A stretch of DNA of 64,000 nt from Himantopus leucocephalus (Eukaryota; Chordata; Aves; Charadriiformes; Recurvirostridae): the NCBI GenBank assembly GCA_003993805.1, contig RSEF01000020.1:10995965-11059964 (forward strand), read 5' to 3'. The notes beneath the pieces were generated by a model. That model worked only from the letters and a program-made list of their open reading frames with translations. It did no database searches and was not told the DNA's origin. Shown here in pieces: positions 11,061 through 39,900 of this stretch. The translations under genes were made by a program, and so were the position numbers. How positions within the stretch are numbered: the first letter of the stretch is position 1; each line of letters opens with the position of its first letter.

Positions 11061-11760
11061 ATGTGGCAAGAAGCCACTCTGCTTTGTAAACCGATTTTAC
11101 TCAATCACAGTCCCTCTATTTTTTTCCTCATTTAACACGAATACATTCTGTAATTTGTATGTGAAAGATTTACGTAGAGATATGTTCTGGACCACTCTTG
11201 CTGATTTTACTGGTCAGAAAAACATTAAACATGCGGAAACAGCACCTTATTAAAACTATAGGCCTTTTCTCATTACACCTCCTTTGCTGCTAAGCTAAAT
11301 TGTCACTGAGTAAGCCAAGTCTACAGAGGTTTTTTTTCCTTGTCCTGTGCTCTGAGATGTAGTGGGGCCTGCAGAAATGTCTGATAAAACCTCACAGACA
11401 ACAAGTAATTCAGAAGGCTTTGTAAGCAATAGCTGCAGTTGCTTCTTCAGACTAGAGAGAGCTTCTCATGCACTAATGCACTCGGTTAGGTTCTGGGAGG
11501 AGCTCAGAGGAGGATGCGCCCTCTTCCTGACACAGTTCGCTGAGCCTGGACTCTGCACCACTGATACTGTTCAGCAACTGTCTGCACCAATAATTTAAAA
11601 AAACAAGAAATCAGGCTGTTTTTATCAGAAACAAGTAATAAATCTTATCACGGTAGTAAAAAAAATGGCAATTTCCGATGCGTGACATTTTCATTGCTTG
11701 AGAATGAATCAGTGCAAAGTGAGGTAACCCATGCACCCCGTCACTTAGGGCTGGGGCGCA

Positions 11761-26187
<14,427 letters not shown>

Positions 26188-26420
26188 CTTCCTGCCCGCC
26201 GCCCGCCCCGGCCCGGCCCGGCCCGTCCGCACGGCTCCGCCCGGCGCCGGCTCCGCGGGGCGGGCAGCGGGGCGGGCAGCGCGCCGGGCGGGCGGGGGCG
26301 GGGGCGGGGCCGGGACCCGGATGCGGCGGCGGCGGCGGCGCGGCCCCCCCCCGCCCTCCCGCCGCGGCCCCGCGCGCCGCAGCCGCCTCCCGTCAGGCCC
26401 CGCGGCAGCGCCCCGGGCCC

Positions 26421-26446
26421 GTCCCCGTCCCCGTCCCCGTCCCCCC
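26421..26446. repeat. (CCCCGT)n hexanucleotide repeat upstream of NPEPL1
   Basis: Four GTCCCC units in a row lie about 235 bp upstream of the NPEPL1 start codon inside the CpG island. Confidence 0.85.
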
Positions 26447-26510
26447 CTCGCAACGGCGCTTTGGGGTGGGAACGGCGCGCTCCGAGAGCGTGACGCTGCA
26501 CGGGGGTGAA

Positions 26511-28940
26511 ACCGGACAGAGCTGAATTCCTCTTTTCCTCACGGAGTTACACAGCGGGTAAAACGTGCATCTGAAAATATCCCAGAAACAGTGAAAAGCC
26601 AGAATAGGCTGTAAGGCTCAGCACGGGCATTCACTGAAAGGAAACGGTGCTTTGCAAACACCAGCTTTTGCAGTGAATTTAAATGTTTGTTTTAAATATA
26701 ACAGGGTATTTATCCTCATCTCTCTATATTCGCCAATCACCGCCTGTTAATGCCAGTCGGGAATCGATACTCAGGTGGGAAAATGTAGACATCAGAAAGG
26801 GAGCGCGCTTCCACTTCCACTGGAAAAGGGAACACTGATGCACGTAATGGAAACGCATCTAAAAAGAAAAAAATGGTTGAATGGCAGAAAAAGCTTCCTT
26901 AGAGTAAGGTCTGCCTTAAAGGGACATTGTGGAAGCTTTATTGCCTGATACTTTTAAGATTAGCCAGAATAAAAGACATAGCAGAATCTGTTGCAGAGGT
27001 CTGTCACGCGTGGCCGTAACCCAACAGACGAGCTCCAGCTCCAACTTTTCCGAGTCTCTTTCCTGAGCCACAGAACGAGAACCGTTTAGGGGCTCTCTGT
27101 CACTCCAAGACATGACAGACCGTAATAACACTCCGCCATTATTTCCGCGTTGAGACACCCCAACATCTCACCCGGGCAGCAAGCTCCTCATCACTGCGCC
27201 GCGATCCCGCTATTCCTGCTGCTGCAGGAGAATCAACACCGTCCCGTCCCCGAACCCCCGTTAGCGGAAAGGTAAACAAAGCAGGAGGAGACACTCATCT
27301 AACCCTCCATCCTTCCCCCACGGAGGTTACGGACAGCAGAGGAGGGGCCCCGTCATGGCAACAGACCAACTGAGAAAATAAATTGGATCCACAGCACAGA
27401 AACCTGCACGCCTTCCCCCAGCAGTTCCCGCAAACACCTCTGCTCGCGGGAGCCACAGTGGAACCTGCAGCACGGACCGATCTCCCGTGGACGCTCCTCC
27501 ACAAGTTCTAAGTATTTATGGAATTAAGCGACTCAAACATCATCTTACATAATCCATCATGACTGATACACAAAATCATAATAGATTCCCTGTTTTAATG
27601 AATTGTAATTTATCTGGGAAGGCAAGTTTGGGTTTCTTTTGGAGATAGTGAATATACATTTTTTTCCAGGAAAGTCAGATTCAGTCACCTATGCAAGAAC
27701 TTACATTTTGCAAGGCTGTACCAAAAGCAAGGTTTCCAAGGATTTAAGGAAAAGAGACATGACTTTGTTGTAAGCGTCTCATAAAAGCAAACCCTAAATC
27801 AATGCAATCTAGGCAGCCTCAGTGAACACTGTATCAATTACGTTAATTTAAATTTTCAGCACATTCCAAAATACACCAAGCAAGAAACTAATTCTTCCGT
27901 TTTACTTTTCAGTTTCCATAGACGACTTGCAGTAGAAAGAAATTTGCTATCACAGTGCTTTTCATACCATCATTTTCACATACCGCTAGCATTAACTTCT
28001 GTTAACAAGGAGTAGCAGCTCGTTTTTGCACGCTTGCATGCATTTTAATGGAGAAATCAGTACAAGCCAACAGCTTTATAGGTCATTCCCACCAGGTGGG
28101 GAGCCACAGATTCCTGGGTGATGCTCTAGCAACGCTGCTCTGTTGCAGTACCGCAGTTTCCCATTGCACTTTGTGAGGAATCGGAGGTTCTGTACAAGCC
28201 GAGAAGAATCCAGCAACCACGAAGAGGCCCCGTTCCACAGAAGAGCGTGCCGGCTTTCTCTGCAGCAGCACGGAGCCAACCGCGGGGCCGGACAGGAGCG
28301 CAGTCAGCAGGTTCGGGCAGCTCTTGCTCCTCTGACTCCTGAGCAGGCAGCAGCCCCGACACAGCCACACTACCCCTCAGCGGCAGCAGCTTTTCGGGGC
28401 TTTGCCTGCCCGGTGGCACTGATGGTCCCCTCTGTCACACACCGGGCAGCGAGATTTTCACAGAGCACTGCATAAGGGTTTGATTCAGCTGCTGATCGTT
28501 CGGACTGAGTTGTTAGAAGCGAGACATCCAAAATGATTTAGAAGCCTAGAAGTTGTCTTGCTGAGGTTTTTTTCCTGGGTATAATCATCCTCAATAAATT
28601 CCAGCTCAAGTTACACAGGACAGTTGGCATCCCAGTTTAACCTCTCGTGCGATGGGTATTAGACGTGCATTGCCTTTTACAGAATTTGGATAGAAAATAT
28701 GTAGCCAGTTCCCTCAGTGGAGTTAAGAGACCAGGGGCATTTCAGTGACAACCACGGCAGGGGGTCACTCTTGACAATGTAAGTTACATTGTGCAACAGA
28801 AAGTTACAATTATTTTTCCTCAAAGCTATTTCATGTCACCGCTGCTTTCACTGAATTACCAAGAGTATATGGAGACACATTAACATCACCAAGTATGTTT
28901 CAGTTTATATTTTGTAAAAAAATGAGTAATTGACCAGTTC
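26511..28940. other. Intergenic spacer between STX16 and NPEPL1
   Basis: No exon or clear repeat was recognised on either strand. The moderately GC-rich segment at about 27170-27490 and 28240-28450 contains only chance-looking open frames. Confidence 0.55.
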
Positions 28941-28952
28941 GGTTGGAGGTGT

Positions 28953-28958
28953 TTTATT
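28953..28958 (-). terminator. STX16: Candidate STX16 polyadenylation signal (AATAAA)
   Basis: This is the first canonical AATAAA I found on the minus strand after the STX16 stop, about 1.85 kb downstream. ATTAAA variants occur earlier, near 30052 and 29224, so a shorter 3' end is equally possible. Confidence 0.3.
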
Positions 28959-30808
28959 ACTTCTTTGAATTCATTAGCCATGATAAAATGTCAAAAGCAC
29001 CAGTCAAGACAGAAATAAATAACACCATCTCATGTTAGAGAGAAAGTTGCAAATACAGTATTTTAAATTATAGCAATATGCTGCTTCACACCAACCGATG
29101 CAGACAGCACACCAGGGAGACAGTAGTTTTACTCACAATCATCGAAAAGATCTATTACCAGAACAAGGGAGCTGCACACCCAACTACACCCATCGTTCAT
29201 TCTTTTACCAAGTTACTTTATGAATTTAATCAAGGGTTCCAACAGGCAGTTTTGGAAGTTAAATATCCCCTTTGTCTAGAGGTAACAAGAGTGGTACAGT
29301 AAGCCACACAGAAGCCAAGGCTTTCACATCTGTGTAGGCTTTGCTTTCAGGTCCGTTCCTGCACCGAGTCAGTTTAAAGCCACATCTTAACTCCTCCTTA
29401 GTACGTAGTAAAGATAAACTCAGGGCAGGCGACATGTGCAACATTAATATCATCGCGTTATGAAACTGCACTTCAGGGGCTTCGCGCAGAGCACCTCTGC
29501 GAGTTTATGGGGAGCACTGTATCAGTCAGAAAATGACAGAAATGTTACAGTCCCTTTGGGGAAAAAATCCATACAGAAAAGCCGTATCAAAAACACTAAG
29601 GCAAGGCCGCTACAATTGCCACCACTTCAGGCCTGAATTGAATCATGAGTATTCTATTACTTAGATGTTTCCCTAATTTCTCTTTTACGGCCTACAGCAA
29701 AGTTTTCCACTGAAAGAAATAGTGAAAAAGCTGCAAATTCTCTACTGAAGGCCTAGTAACATGTCACTTGTGTGACATCCCTCGTGGTCGGTAAAAGACC
29801 ATAAACACGTCCTTTTCCAGGCAGGCATTTGAAATAAATAATCTTCTGTCAGGGAAAACGGATGTAAGATATACTGTAGTGAAGTCCGTTCCTATACAAA
29901 AAACATAACACATATGGACAGATGCACTGTAAAATAAACACCTTATACAACAACTACAGTTTGAAACACCTGTGACCCACTACAGCGGGTCAGATGGAGT
30001 AGAAAGCCAGAAGGAGAATCTCAATTTTTTAGGTTTAACTTCACCACTGCTTTAATGTAATGTCTGTACTTTAAACTATAAAAAAAATGTACATGAAAAA
30101 ATATAGATCATCATTCTGGTGAGGAAAAACATTCCCGTGATTACTCAATCTCAGAAAATTTTTTAATTAACTAAATGTGTTAAATTATGCCAGTGATTAA
30201 ATCTTGTTATTTACAAGATCAAGTACTACTCCGATTGTTAGTAATGGTGCAGTATCTAAATTAAAATCACAGGGGTTGGATTACGTTCTGGTTGTTTAAA
30301 AGCTCTCTGTTTTAGCTGTCTATCCAGTTCTTTGGAGTTTTGAAGTCAAACATTTCTGCGCTTCAACATATTTTACATCTAGATCAATTTTTCTTATCTA
30401 GTCCCATGACTCAGTAACGTGGGTTAAATTTGAAGCCTGTCACGATTGTGACATAAGAATACAGAAGACAACACATTTTTGTTCAGAGTAACACACCAAT
30501 TACTGTACTCACTGGTGAACTTCAATTTTGTAATTATTTTTAAGTACTGTGTTTCCAAATACCTCTGCATAGAGCGCCAAAGGATTTGTGTGGGAGCATC
30601 AAGTTTCCTGACATTTTCCATATAATCCTTACAAACACCTCACAGATCGCCAAACTTGTACTTTGAAGAATTCTACAGAAACATTGCACAGACTTTGCAC
30701 CACGAGGGCTTATACATTCACAGGCAGCTTTCTGGAGTGCAGGTCCATCCGTTCACACTGGGGAAAAAAGTTCACACAAACTCCAAAAATGAGAAAATGA
30801 AGTGAAAC
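28959..30808 (-). other. STX16: Probable STX16 3' untranslated region
   Basis: AT-rich sequence follows the stop codon and contains no recognised exon. Its extent is inferred only from the nearest polyadenylation signal. Confidence 0.4.
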
Positions 30809-30913
30809 CTAGTGTGACTTTACACCAATAAGAACAACAATAAGGACAATTACTATAACAAACAAAATTAAAATTACAAGCATCTTCCGATTCTTCTTTT
30901 GATATTGCTCTGC
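30809..30913 (-). CDS. STX16: STX16 exon 8 (membrane anchor, stop)
   Basis: Codons 271-304, [11 protein letters not shown] then the hydrophobic anchor, ending GVKSH with TAG at 30811-30809. Acceptor CTACAG. Confidence 0.96.
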   Translation of the reverse strand, partial: AEQYQKKNRKMLVILILFVIVIVLIVVLIGVKSH

Positions 30914-33900
30914 CTGTAGAATAGAAAAGGAGGAGTTAATACTTAGATTTCTGCAAAGCTACAGACTCTTGTTTGCTATAAGTGAAGTACATGTTACCAG
31001 AGAACAATTCTGAGATACTTGACATTTCACACAACGTATATTGCAAGCAACTCCCACAAAATAACTCTGGTCTGCACCACAGACTTCAGTGAAGGCAACT
31101 GTACTCTGAAGTCACATTTATCTGTATTAAACAGCAGACTCTAAAGAAGAACGCATCCTCGTGTTGGTTAAGCAACCTTCCTGCGACTTCTTTTCGGCAG
31201 TCCTCGGGAGCGCCCTGAGCCTCCACAGGACACGAGAGCTACACACAAGAACACTGCTCCACTCGGAGGAACTCTTAGCTATGAAGACCATGGAAACAAG
31301 ATCAGGCAACTGGGTATGCAAAAGTCTGAACAGGAAAGTTGGTAAGATATTTTAACTCATTTTGCTGATATAAGATTCCTGTATTATATTTGAAGGATGT
31401 TAAAATTCACAACAAAACTTCATTTTTTAATAGGCATTTTTGTTGTACCTGGTTCAGCTGTGCATTTTCATTTAATTTCAATTAGAACTGAAAGCTTTCT
31501 TTTTGATTTGGTTCTCAGTTTTCTGCTTCATTCCTTCTTTCTTCTAACCACATTTTCTCATCCCTTTCCTCTTTTTCCCAGGGGAATTAAAAGGAGGCAA
31601 CGTGGAGAAAACTCTCCAAAAGCCAAATGAAAGTCTGCTAATAGAAGCTAAACAAAACAAAACTTGCATTTAATTCTTTTTAAATTAATAAACCTTCAAA
31701 ATTTAAAGGGAAAAAAATATTAATTCTTTTCCTTTATAGTCCCTGGAAAGTAATTATTTATTATGAGATCTACTAAAGAGGAGTTTTTGACCTGAAACTA
31801 TGTAACATGCAGCCACTGTGATTATTTACTTAATTAGGCTTGAAGTATCAAAGCCTGACAAAGTATCACACCTGATTCCAATTTTCATGTGAAGCAGGAA
31901 TTGGTAACCAGTGATTCGTATCACCAGACTTCTGCAGCAAATTAATGCAATTTCTGTGAAAGTGCTGTCTCAGTAGTTTGTCATAATTATGCCAATTAAA
32001 ACAGAAAAGAAGATTGACATTACAGATATCAAATCAGAATAAAGTTACCAACAGTGTTAGAAACAGCAGGGTATCTGTCTTTGATTTCAGACCTGTGTGT
32101 ACGTCTTCCCTGGTAGGTGAAAAAAATTCCTATGCTGTATTGAAAATAGGTATATATTGCATCAAAAGTCCATACTCTCGTCAGCAAGCCAAACAGGGGT
32201 TTGCTGACAATTCAGTAACTACCACTGGGCTAAAAATAGCGTTGATTCCAACAGCTTCATTTATTTCCAGTTCGGTTTGTGCAAATTGCTTGCAATCACT
32301 TTAAGCCCTGTTCACCAATGGTCACGGTCTTATTTTAGCGATCCCCAATTTACTTTTATGTGTAACAAGAACAAACCCATAACCATTTTATGTTGCTTTT
32401 CCTCAAATGGCACTTTTTTGCTGTCCATATTATAAGTCTACTGTAACATGAAGTTGCACGTGTAGCAGTAAGATCACGTTTCCAAAACAGAATGCTTTAC
32501 TTAAATAGAGGCTTTTGCATAAATCTCTCATTCTACTTTATTTCCAGCAATGGAAGGACTGAACTGAGCTGACAAGTCAGAACTTAGCTTGAAATCAAAA
32601 CAAAACAAAAAAGCCAACAAAACAACCACAAAACTCTGTGTTCTGCTGCCAATTCAAACTTTTCAGATGTTGAGAGTAAAAGCTTCACATTAAAAGCATA
32701 AGGTTGGACCTAACTTCTAACAAGTGTCAGATGGTAAGAGAAAACATTAAAAGTTATTCTTGCTGCTAGCACTCTTGAGATAATGTTTTCAAACTAGGAT
32801 GTATCAACTGACCGAAATCTGCAGTGAGGTACCCGATAACCAGTCCTATTTCACAAGGGCTGGGCTCTCAAAACAGAGAAGGAATTGCAGATAGGGCCCA
32901 CCAGGTCAGCACTATAAAGATCAAAGCACATTACTTGGATGCCCAGGAATTTATTGAAGAAATTAACGCTAGGCGTCAAGCACGACATGAACAGAAGTTA
33001 TATGGAAAGTTCCTACTACAGTACAGTTGGACATTTGCCACAGAAATCATTTCTAAAAGGGACAACGTCCAATAGAAAAATGACTGAATAACTTAATGGC
33101 TACTGAATTATAAAAGATTGTTAGAAATGCAAAGCAGCTCAAGTATTCCATCACCTTACCTTATGTAGTTGCTTTAGACCCTCTTCGGTTTTCATACACG
33201 ACTGCTCAACATTGTAGTCAATTCTATCTAGAACTGTTCCCTAAATAAAGTGGAGAGAATGAGCACCAATATGAACCTAAATGAACTTCATAAAGCAATT
33301 ATTATTATGAGCAGCAGAATAATTAACAACTCTCGCAGCAAACAGCTAATGAACTATGTAAACTCCGAACTTTTACAGAAGAACTAGTTGGGACTTCATT
33401 AAAGGACCTCCTTGCTCAATGCCTAACTGGCAGCTCTCTCACCATCTCACATCACATCTCTCAATAATCACCTTACTTTCAGTTCAGTTGCTTTTCACTT
33501 ACACACTTAACCTAAACTGAATCTCTGGGAGAAATAACCATCAGAACTCTGGGATTTTATGGGGTTTTTTAAGTCTAACACCCATAACCAGTTGATCTTT
33601 TCCCCCCCCTCCATTAACTCATCTTCTGGCAGATTTCAAGCAGAGGAAACCTCAGCCTGAAGAGGTAAGTTTGGAAAAGCGAGAAGCACATGAAAACAGG
33701 ATGACACAACATGAAAAGTCTTCTGGAAGCCTTAACAATACCTGGAATCTCCTATTTCTTACTAACACTGTGATGTCAACGTACCTGTTCTACTATCATT
33801 GCTCCCAGGTCCCTAAATATTTCATTGAGATCGGAGATTGACTGTACAATCTGACGGATTTCTCGTTCCCGCTCTTCCACCATTAATGTGTTTTGCTCCA

Positions 33901-36900
33901 CCAATGCTAGCTGGTCATCTGTAAAACCCTGTTGAAATAAAAGATTTAGATGTTGAACTAACACTAACACCGTGAAAACACTAGAAATCATTATAAGATT
34001 TCATAACACAACAGTCCTTTTGGAATTTCCATAGTAGACAACCATCTAAGAAAAAAATCTTACTGTATTTTAAAAACAGAGTTTCAGGGCCACTAAAATA
34101 ACTTGGACAGCTATTTATAGTTTTAGCAGAAAAAAATGTAAATCTTACATCCTGCCTGAACACATAAACAGCTTTTAAAAATAAGATCTGTCCTAAAGAA
34201 TGTTTTTATTAATGTACAAAAACAATACATGTGTCTTGTAGTTCTGGAATACCTACTTACTGATCACCATTAAGAAAGCCCCATAACACCAATGGCCATT
34301 AAACCATGCAAAGACACAGCAGCTATTCCGATTTTAACTATGGAGTTGTTACTGTTTTTGTGTCCCAAGGCCACTCACAAACTGAACGCTATCCTTCCTC
34401 CATCACTCTCATATAGAGGTAAGTGAAAAACCTCTTATACACAAGATTAGCTGAAAAGCTGCCTTAACTTTTCCCATAAGTTTTCAGTTAAACATTAAAT
34501 GTTACCATTAAGCGTATTCTGTGGCACTATTAGATAGAACACAATAGAACAGATCGCACCGTTGCTTAGAAATGCAGTACCCCCAAACTCCACAACAGAG
34601 TAAAACGAAGAAGTGTGTCTGGTACTGCTGCACAACATACCAACCTAACTCTGCAGAAACCAATCATTACACCGTTATTTACAACCATCTGTATTATGGA
34701 AAATCTTCAGTTACACTGTAGAGTTAACTTTAAAGAGTGCCACCTTCCACCCAAACTCAGAATCACACAATTTTCTAACAATTACTCTTGCATCTGCCCT
34801 GAAAGGTGGTGTGACAAAGGGCAGCACTGTATCTACAGACCATCTAGTCCCTTGTCGGTCATGTAAGGAGAATGCAGTAGTCAAACTGAGTTCCCTCACG
34901 CTGCAACACTGAGGCTGACGGCACAATCATCTTAATGTCTTAACAGCAATACTAATTAGTAAAATGTAGCACAGAAAACTGCAGAAATAGAATTTCCATG
35001 TAGCTCGGTGCTCATGGCATACCGTTTTCATATCTTCATACTACAACTAAAAGTACATTAAAAAGTTTCTTGGTATTGAATTTGTCTAATAATATCTTAA
35101 CTTACCCTATCATAAAGCGTATCATCCTCCCCATCATCCATCAGTGGGACTGAGGTGTCGAAGAAGTGTTTGGATCTTTCTTCTCTATTCTTCATGCCTG
35201 TAAAAGACAAACTGTGTTTGAGCATGATATTTACACACGATATTTACACACAAATCAGAGTAAAAGTAAGCTCTGAAGCACCAGACAGAAAAGCACAAGA
35301 AAAAAAATCTGGCTAATAAATGACATAAACAGCAGTATCTAAATTTTAACTGTCACACAGGCTTACTATTTAACAAAGCATAACAAATTCAACCAGAGCT
35401 GCAGGACTCCAATTAAATCAGTGATTTTAAGTCATTATTTTCCATGAAGTTAAAACAAATTAAGTTAAGAGCCTTAAAATGTAATCACTCTAGGCTATTT
35501 TCTCACAAATTCTCTTAGGAACATCCCTCATCTGAACTGTGATCCTAAGGTTCACCTGTGCCATTTATACTATGGGAGGAAGAAATATTATATCAGTATT
35601 AAATTTGAAGTTCAAATTTTTGTGGGCTTCTTCCAAGATTAAAATTATCTTACTTAGCTGAAAACAGAATTGCACACAATTTTGGTGTTTTAAACAGAGG
35701 ATATTCCACTTCCGATATGTTTATGGATGCAGAATTCTAATTTATCACAGAACACTTTTTGAAGTTTAATCTATCACAGTACTACCAGTCAACAGCAGGT
35801 ATCATGTCTGCAGACCCGCAGCTGCTTCACCCGTGTAACAGCAGTAGCTTTGCTGACCACAATTTGAAAAGCGGTGACACATTGAAAACGTGGATGGTTT
35901 TAACCATGAAACCATAACCTTTCTGTGCTTCAGTTTTCCCAACCAAGAAAATAAGCACACCTTAATTAGTGGTTTCCACAGAAGGTGCCCCTGTATTACT
36001 GTATCTCTTATGCTTACGTTTGAGATAGTCAGACTGTGCATGCCTAAAGTTGGTGGATAGGTCCTGAAGGGACTGTGCTAAGGAAGACACTACATTCCTG
36101 AGAACACGTGCTTCTTGTTCTGTACAACTACGTGACCTGCTCTGCAAGACCTGGACTGCTCTCTGACATCTGTGAAATAACTGAGAAAACAATTCCATTA
36201 GTCAAAAACAGACAGCAACACGCACTTTAAATATCACATCGCAAAAGTTCCAAATGGAAGACTAATATTTTGATTTCTAGATTTAAAAAATTAATTTCTT
36301 ATTGCCTGGTGCAATGTTTAAAAAGGTATGGAAACACAGAACATAAATGAACAAAAAACTTAAAGCTAACAAGGTAGCAAAGTAACACAACTACTTCTGA
36401 CCAAAGACATTTGCTTGATTATAACTGCTTGGACCGGAAGCCTTACAATATCTATCTGTATTTCTCTGAGGTATGTGTAAATGTGATTTGCTTCAGTCTC
36501 TCAATCCTATCCAAGTAGAAAAGCAAACCGGTAAGTAAAGAGGGAGGTTAAGTGACTCGTTGAGAAGTTCACCAAGACAGTGAGTGCAGCACCAACCGTA
36601 GAGCCCAGGACTTCTGGCTCACCCTAATACTAGTTAGAAAGGAAGTGCTTTAGTCAACAGAAACCACTGCCTCGTCATGATACATCACAGATGCGCCAAA
36701 CTGTAGGTTCAGAACTGAAAGCAGTCTGTACCTGTGTGATCTCTTGGGTTGTTATTTCTATCGCCCGTTCTTCTTCACTGCTGTCATCCAGTGTTGGTCT
36801 GTTTAGATGTTTATCATGAAGACTGGCTAATTCTTTCATCTTCTGTTTAACCCTGGCGATATCATACTGAACCTAAAAGAGAAAACTCAACAATGAAGAA

Positions 36901-39900
36901 AAGGAAGTGACTAATGTTTCAGAGGAAAAGGTTCTGACAAATGCTAGACAAAAATCATTGAAAGAAATATAGGTAACATAAAAAGCAGACCAAAGATCAT
37001 TAAAAAACCCACACGTAAAAAGCTGACTAAGAAGTAACCGAGTACTCTCATATGCTTTGAGTTTGCTACTTTTTAAACCTAGTCTTGTTAACCTTAGGCA
37101 AGACTGCTGTTTTCAAATATGCTTCATTAACTTGGAATAATATTTTTATCATTTATAATTAATATCATAGTAAGAAGGTTAAGCCAGCTTCCAAAAATAT
37201 AAATGAAAATTCAGGTCACACCTTCAACTCTGTCAAACATTGGGCAGCCTGAACTTAGCAGTAGAAGTTAAATGGCATGCTTTCAAAGAAGTCATTAAAA
37301 ATAAATCTGTAAGGGTGATTGTTATCGTAGTAAAAAGGAGACTAATCACTTTTCTGCACAACAGGTTCTGTACACATGAACCGATGAGCCAACATGGGTT
37401 CTAAGAGTACATTTTAGAAGGATTTTCTGAACGTCAAGAATATCTTCGCAAGCCAAATACTGGAAAAAGTTTTTAATTGGATGCCTCCAGAGCCGTTCCC
37501 TCGCATTTGTCAAAATGCTTCCATAACTTGTGAGGCATCAGTACTGCACAGGCAGGAAAAATTCTCCTGCTAGGAGACACTAACACTTTCTGTTTTCAAA
37601 TAGTAAACTGCTAATCTCCAACATTTTAGGGTGCATTCAACTGGACCCCTCAAAGGGTTCAAACAAAAAGTCTAGTAGATTTTTTTGTACCCTTCCTTCT
37701 AAGTTTCAAACTGAGAATGACTTTGCTTTGCTAAGAGCTTTAGGACCTTCCCGCAGTCTCAAGTCTAAATGCTCAGCTACAGCACGTCTATCCTAATGGT
37801 CCCAGCGTACTGTTAACACTGGGCTCCCACTGATGATACAAACCCAGTCTTCTGGAATTTCTGGCCCTGGAAAATCTCCCTTTATTTCACTTGCAATATA
37901 CCTGCCAAGATAATAAGTAACAGTTTACCTGATATTTTCCTGTAAACAAGGGTGTCAGTTTAGAAAACATACTTATTTTAATTTTTCTTCTAATACTACT
38001 TCTATCATAAAACTTACAGCACTGAGAATGTAACTGACAACACTAATGAATTCCTACATGAGAAATCAAACTCTGTGTTGGATTTGCCACACAACTTACT
38101 TCGTCTGCTCCATCAACCCATTTGGGAGGTAAGCGTTTTGTTACTCCAATTGCTGCTTCGGGATCTAAACTTATTCCCGACACCAGTGCCATACGATCAT
38201 CAGCAAGCTACAGAAGATAAGAAGAAACAGCAAATTAATTTTACTCAAATTAGATCCAAATCCTTGAGCATTAGGAAAAAGTGCATGTATGCCTTCCCAT
38301 AAAAATTAACCTCAAAAATGTGTTTGCGCATGATGCAGGTATGATCAAGCTCCACTTCTCCTGGTTTGTCCCTATATGCCAATGAGCTACAATCTCCCAC
38401 TTCCTACAGGATCTGAAAAATGAAAGTTACTTAGGATAAACTCTTAGCAGATTTTCAAGGAGAAAATATGGTACTGCAGGAGAATTCAAGTAATTCTCAT
38501 GTTGGCACGTTTTGTTAGACAATGATGCACAGCCAAGGGATTCCTAATCAATGGTATAGCATGGTTTATATTGGGCCAGGTAAGTTTGAAAATGTCATTT
38601 GGGAAAATCTCCAAATAAAAATGTTTATTGTGACTCCAAGAAATAAAAATAGTATCCCATGATTGTTCACAAACAGTGTTGCTCACCTACTAGGCAGCTG
38701 AAGAAAACACTCTTGCAAACTGACATGCAACTGAAATCATTAAAATATTTATTTAATAGAAATTAAAAGGCACTAAACAAAAACAGCAAAGGCAGCGACC
38801 AATCCACACTACCCTACATCACAATGATACATGCTTGCTGCTTCAGCTATATGGTCTGAGGCAAAGAAACTTGCAGGCAAATGGGTGGAGCAATTCTCCA
38901 GAAAATTCCAGAGATTGTCAGACAGTAAATTAGACAATGTGCCAGGGAGCTTATACACAGCCTTCCACGCATCCACAGGAGGGATGGAGATGGGGAAGGA
39001 GTAAAAGAAACCCTTTTTCACAATTAGCAGTCATAATCTGAATAACTCAGGTGCAACAAATCAAGGGGTTATATTATCAGAGACTGATACACACTGATGT
39101 ACAACAGCACAGTTGCAGCTGCAGTAGGGTATGATATATTTTTTTGAGATTAATTTTGGGAATAGAATCCAGTTTGTAGGGTTGAAATATTAAAAGGTTT
39201 TAGGAAAGAACACAGAACTTACTAAAAGTATTTATGAGTCACAAAATGCCGATGAAAAATCTATCAGAATCTGATTTTTCAAGTAATACTTTTGGATGCA
39301 GGTTGAATAACTTCAGCCTCAAGAAAGCTTAAAATATGACAACTATGAAGGAATAAGAACATAATGTGCAGGGGTGTTTGGGGTATTTTGTGGGGTTTTT
39401 TTTTAAAGCTCAGTTTGGCAGAAACCCAAAGCCACAGTCTGATCTTGAATATACAGGTACTGTATATCTGCTTTGATATCATTACCAGTAAAATGTGCTT
39501 TTCACCCTCAATATCAATTCTTTTGTTAACTACAGTATTAGTACGCCTGACCTTTAAAGAGATCAGAAGATTTTTCTTGGTAGGGTTTAGAAACTTACAT
39601 AAATAGGCTCAGTGCAGGTACAAAGAAACTTACTTCTACAACGGCGCAGTGTTGGATGAGGTTGTCCAGAGAAAGTATGGTATCTTTGTTCTTGGAGATT
39701 TCCAAGACTTGGTTAAACAAGTCATGGATGACCCTACATAGAGCAGCAGCTTGAACTAGATGATCTCCAGAGGTTCCTTCCAAACAAGCATGCCTATGAT
39801 TCTCCAGTTTAAGGCTGAGTATGATACACACCTAACGGTGTGCAGGGCCAAAGAGAAACATTTAGCACTGGGGCCACTGATGCTTCCAGTCCTCCTCTTC

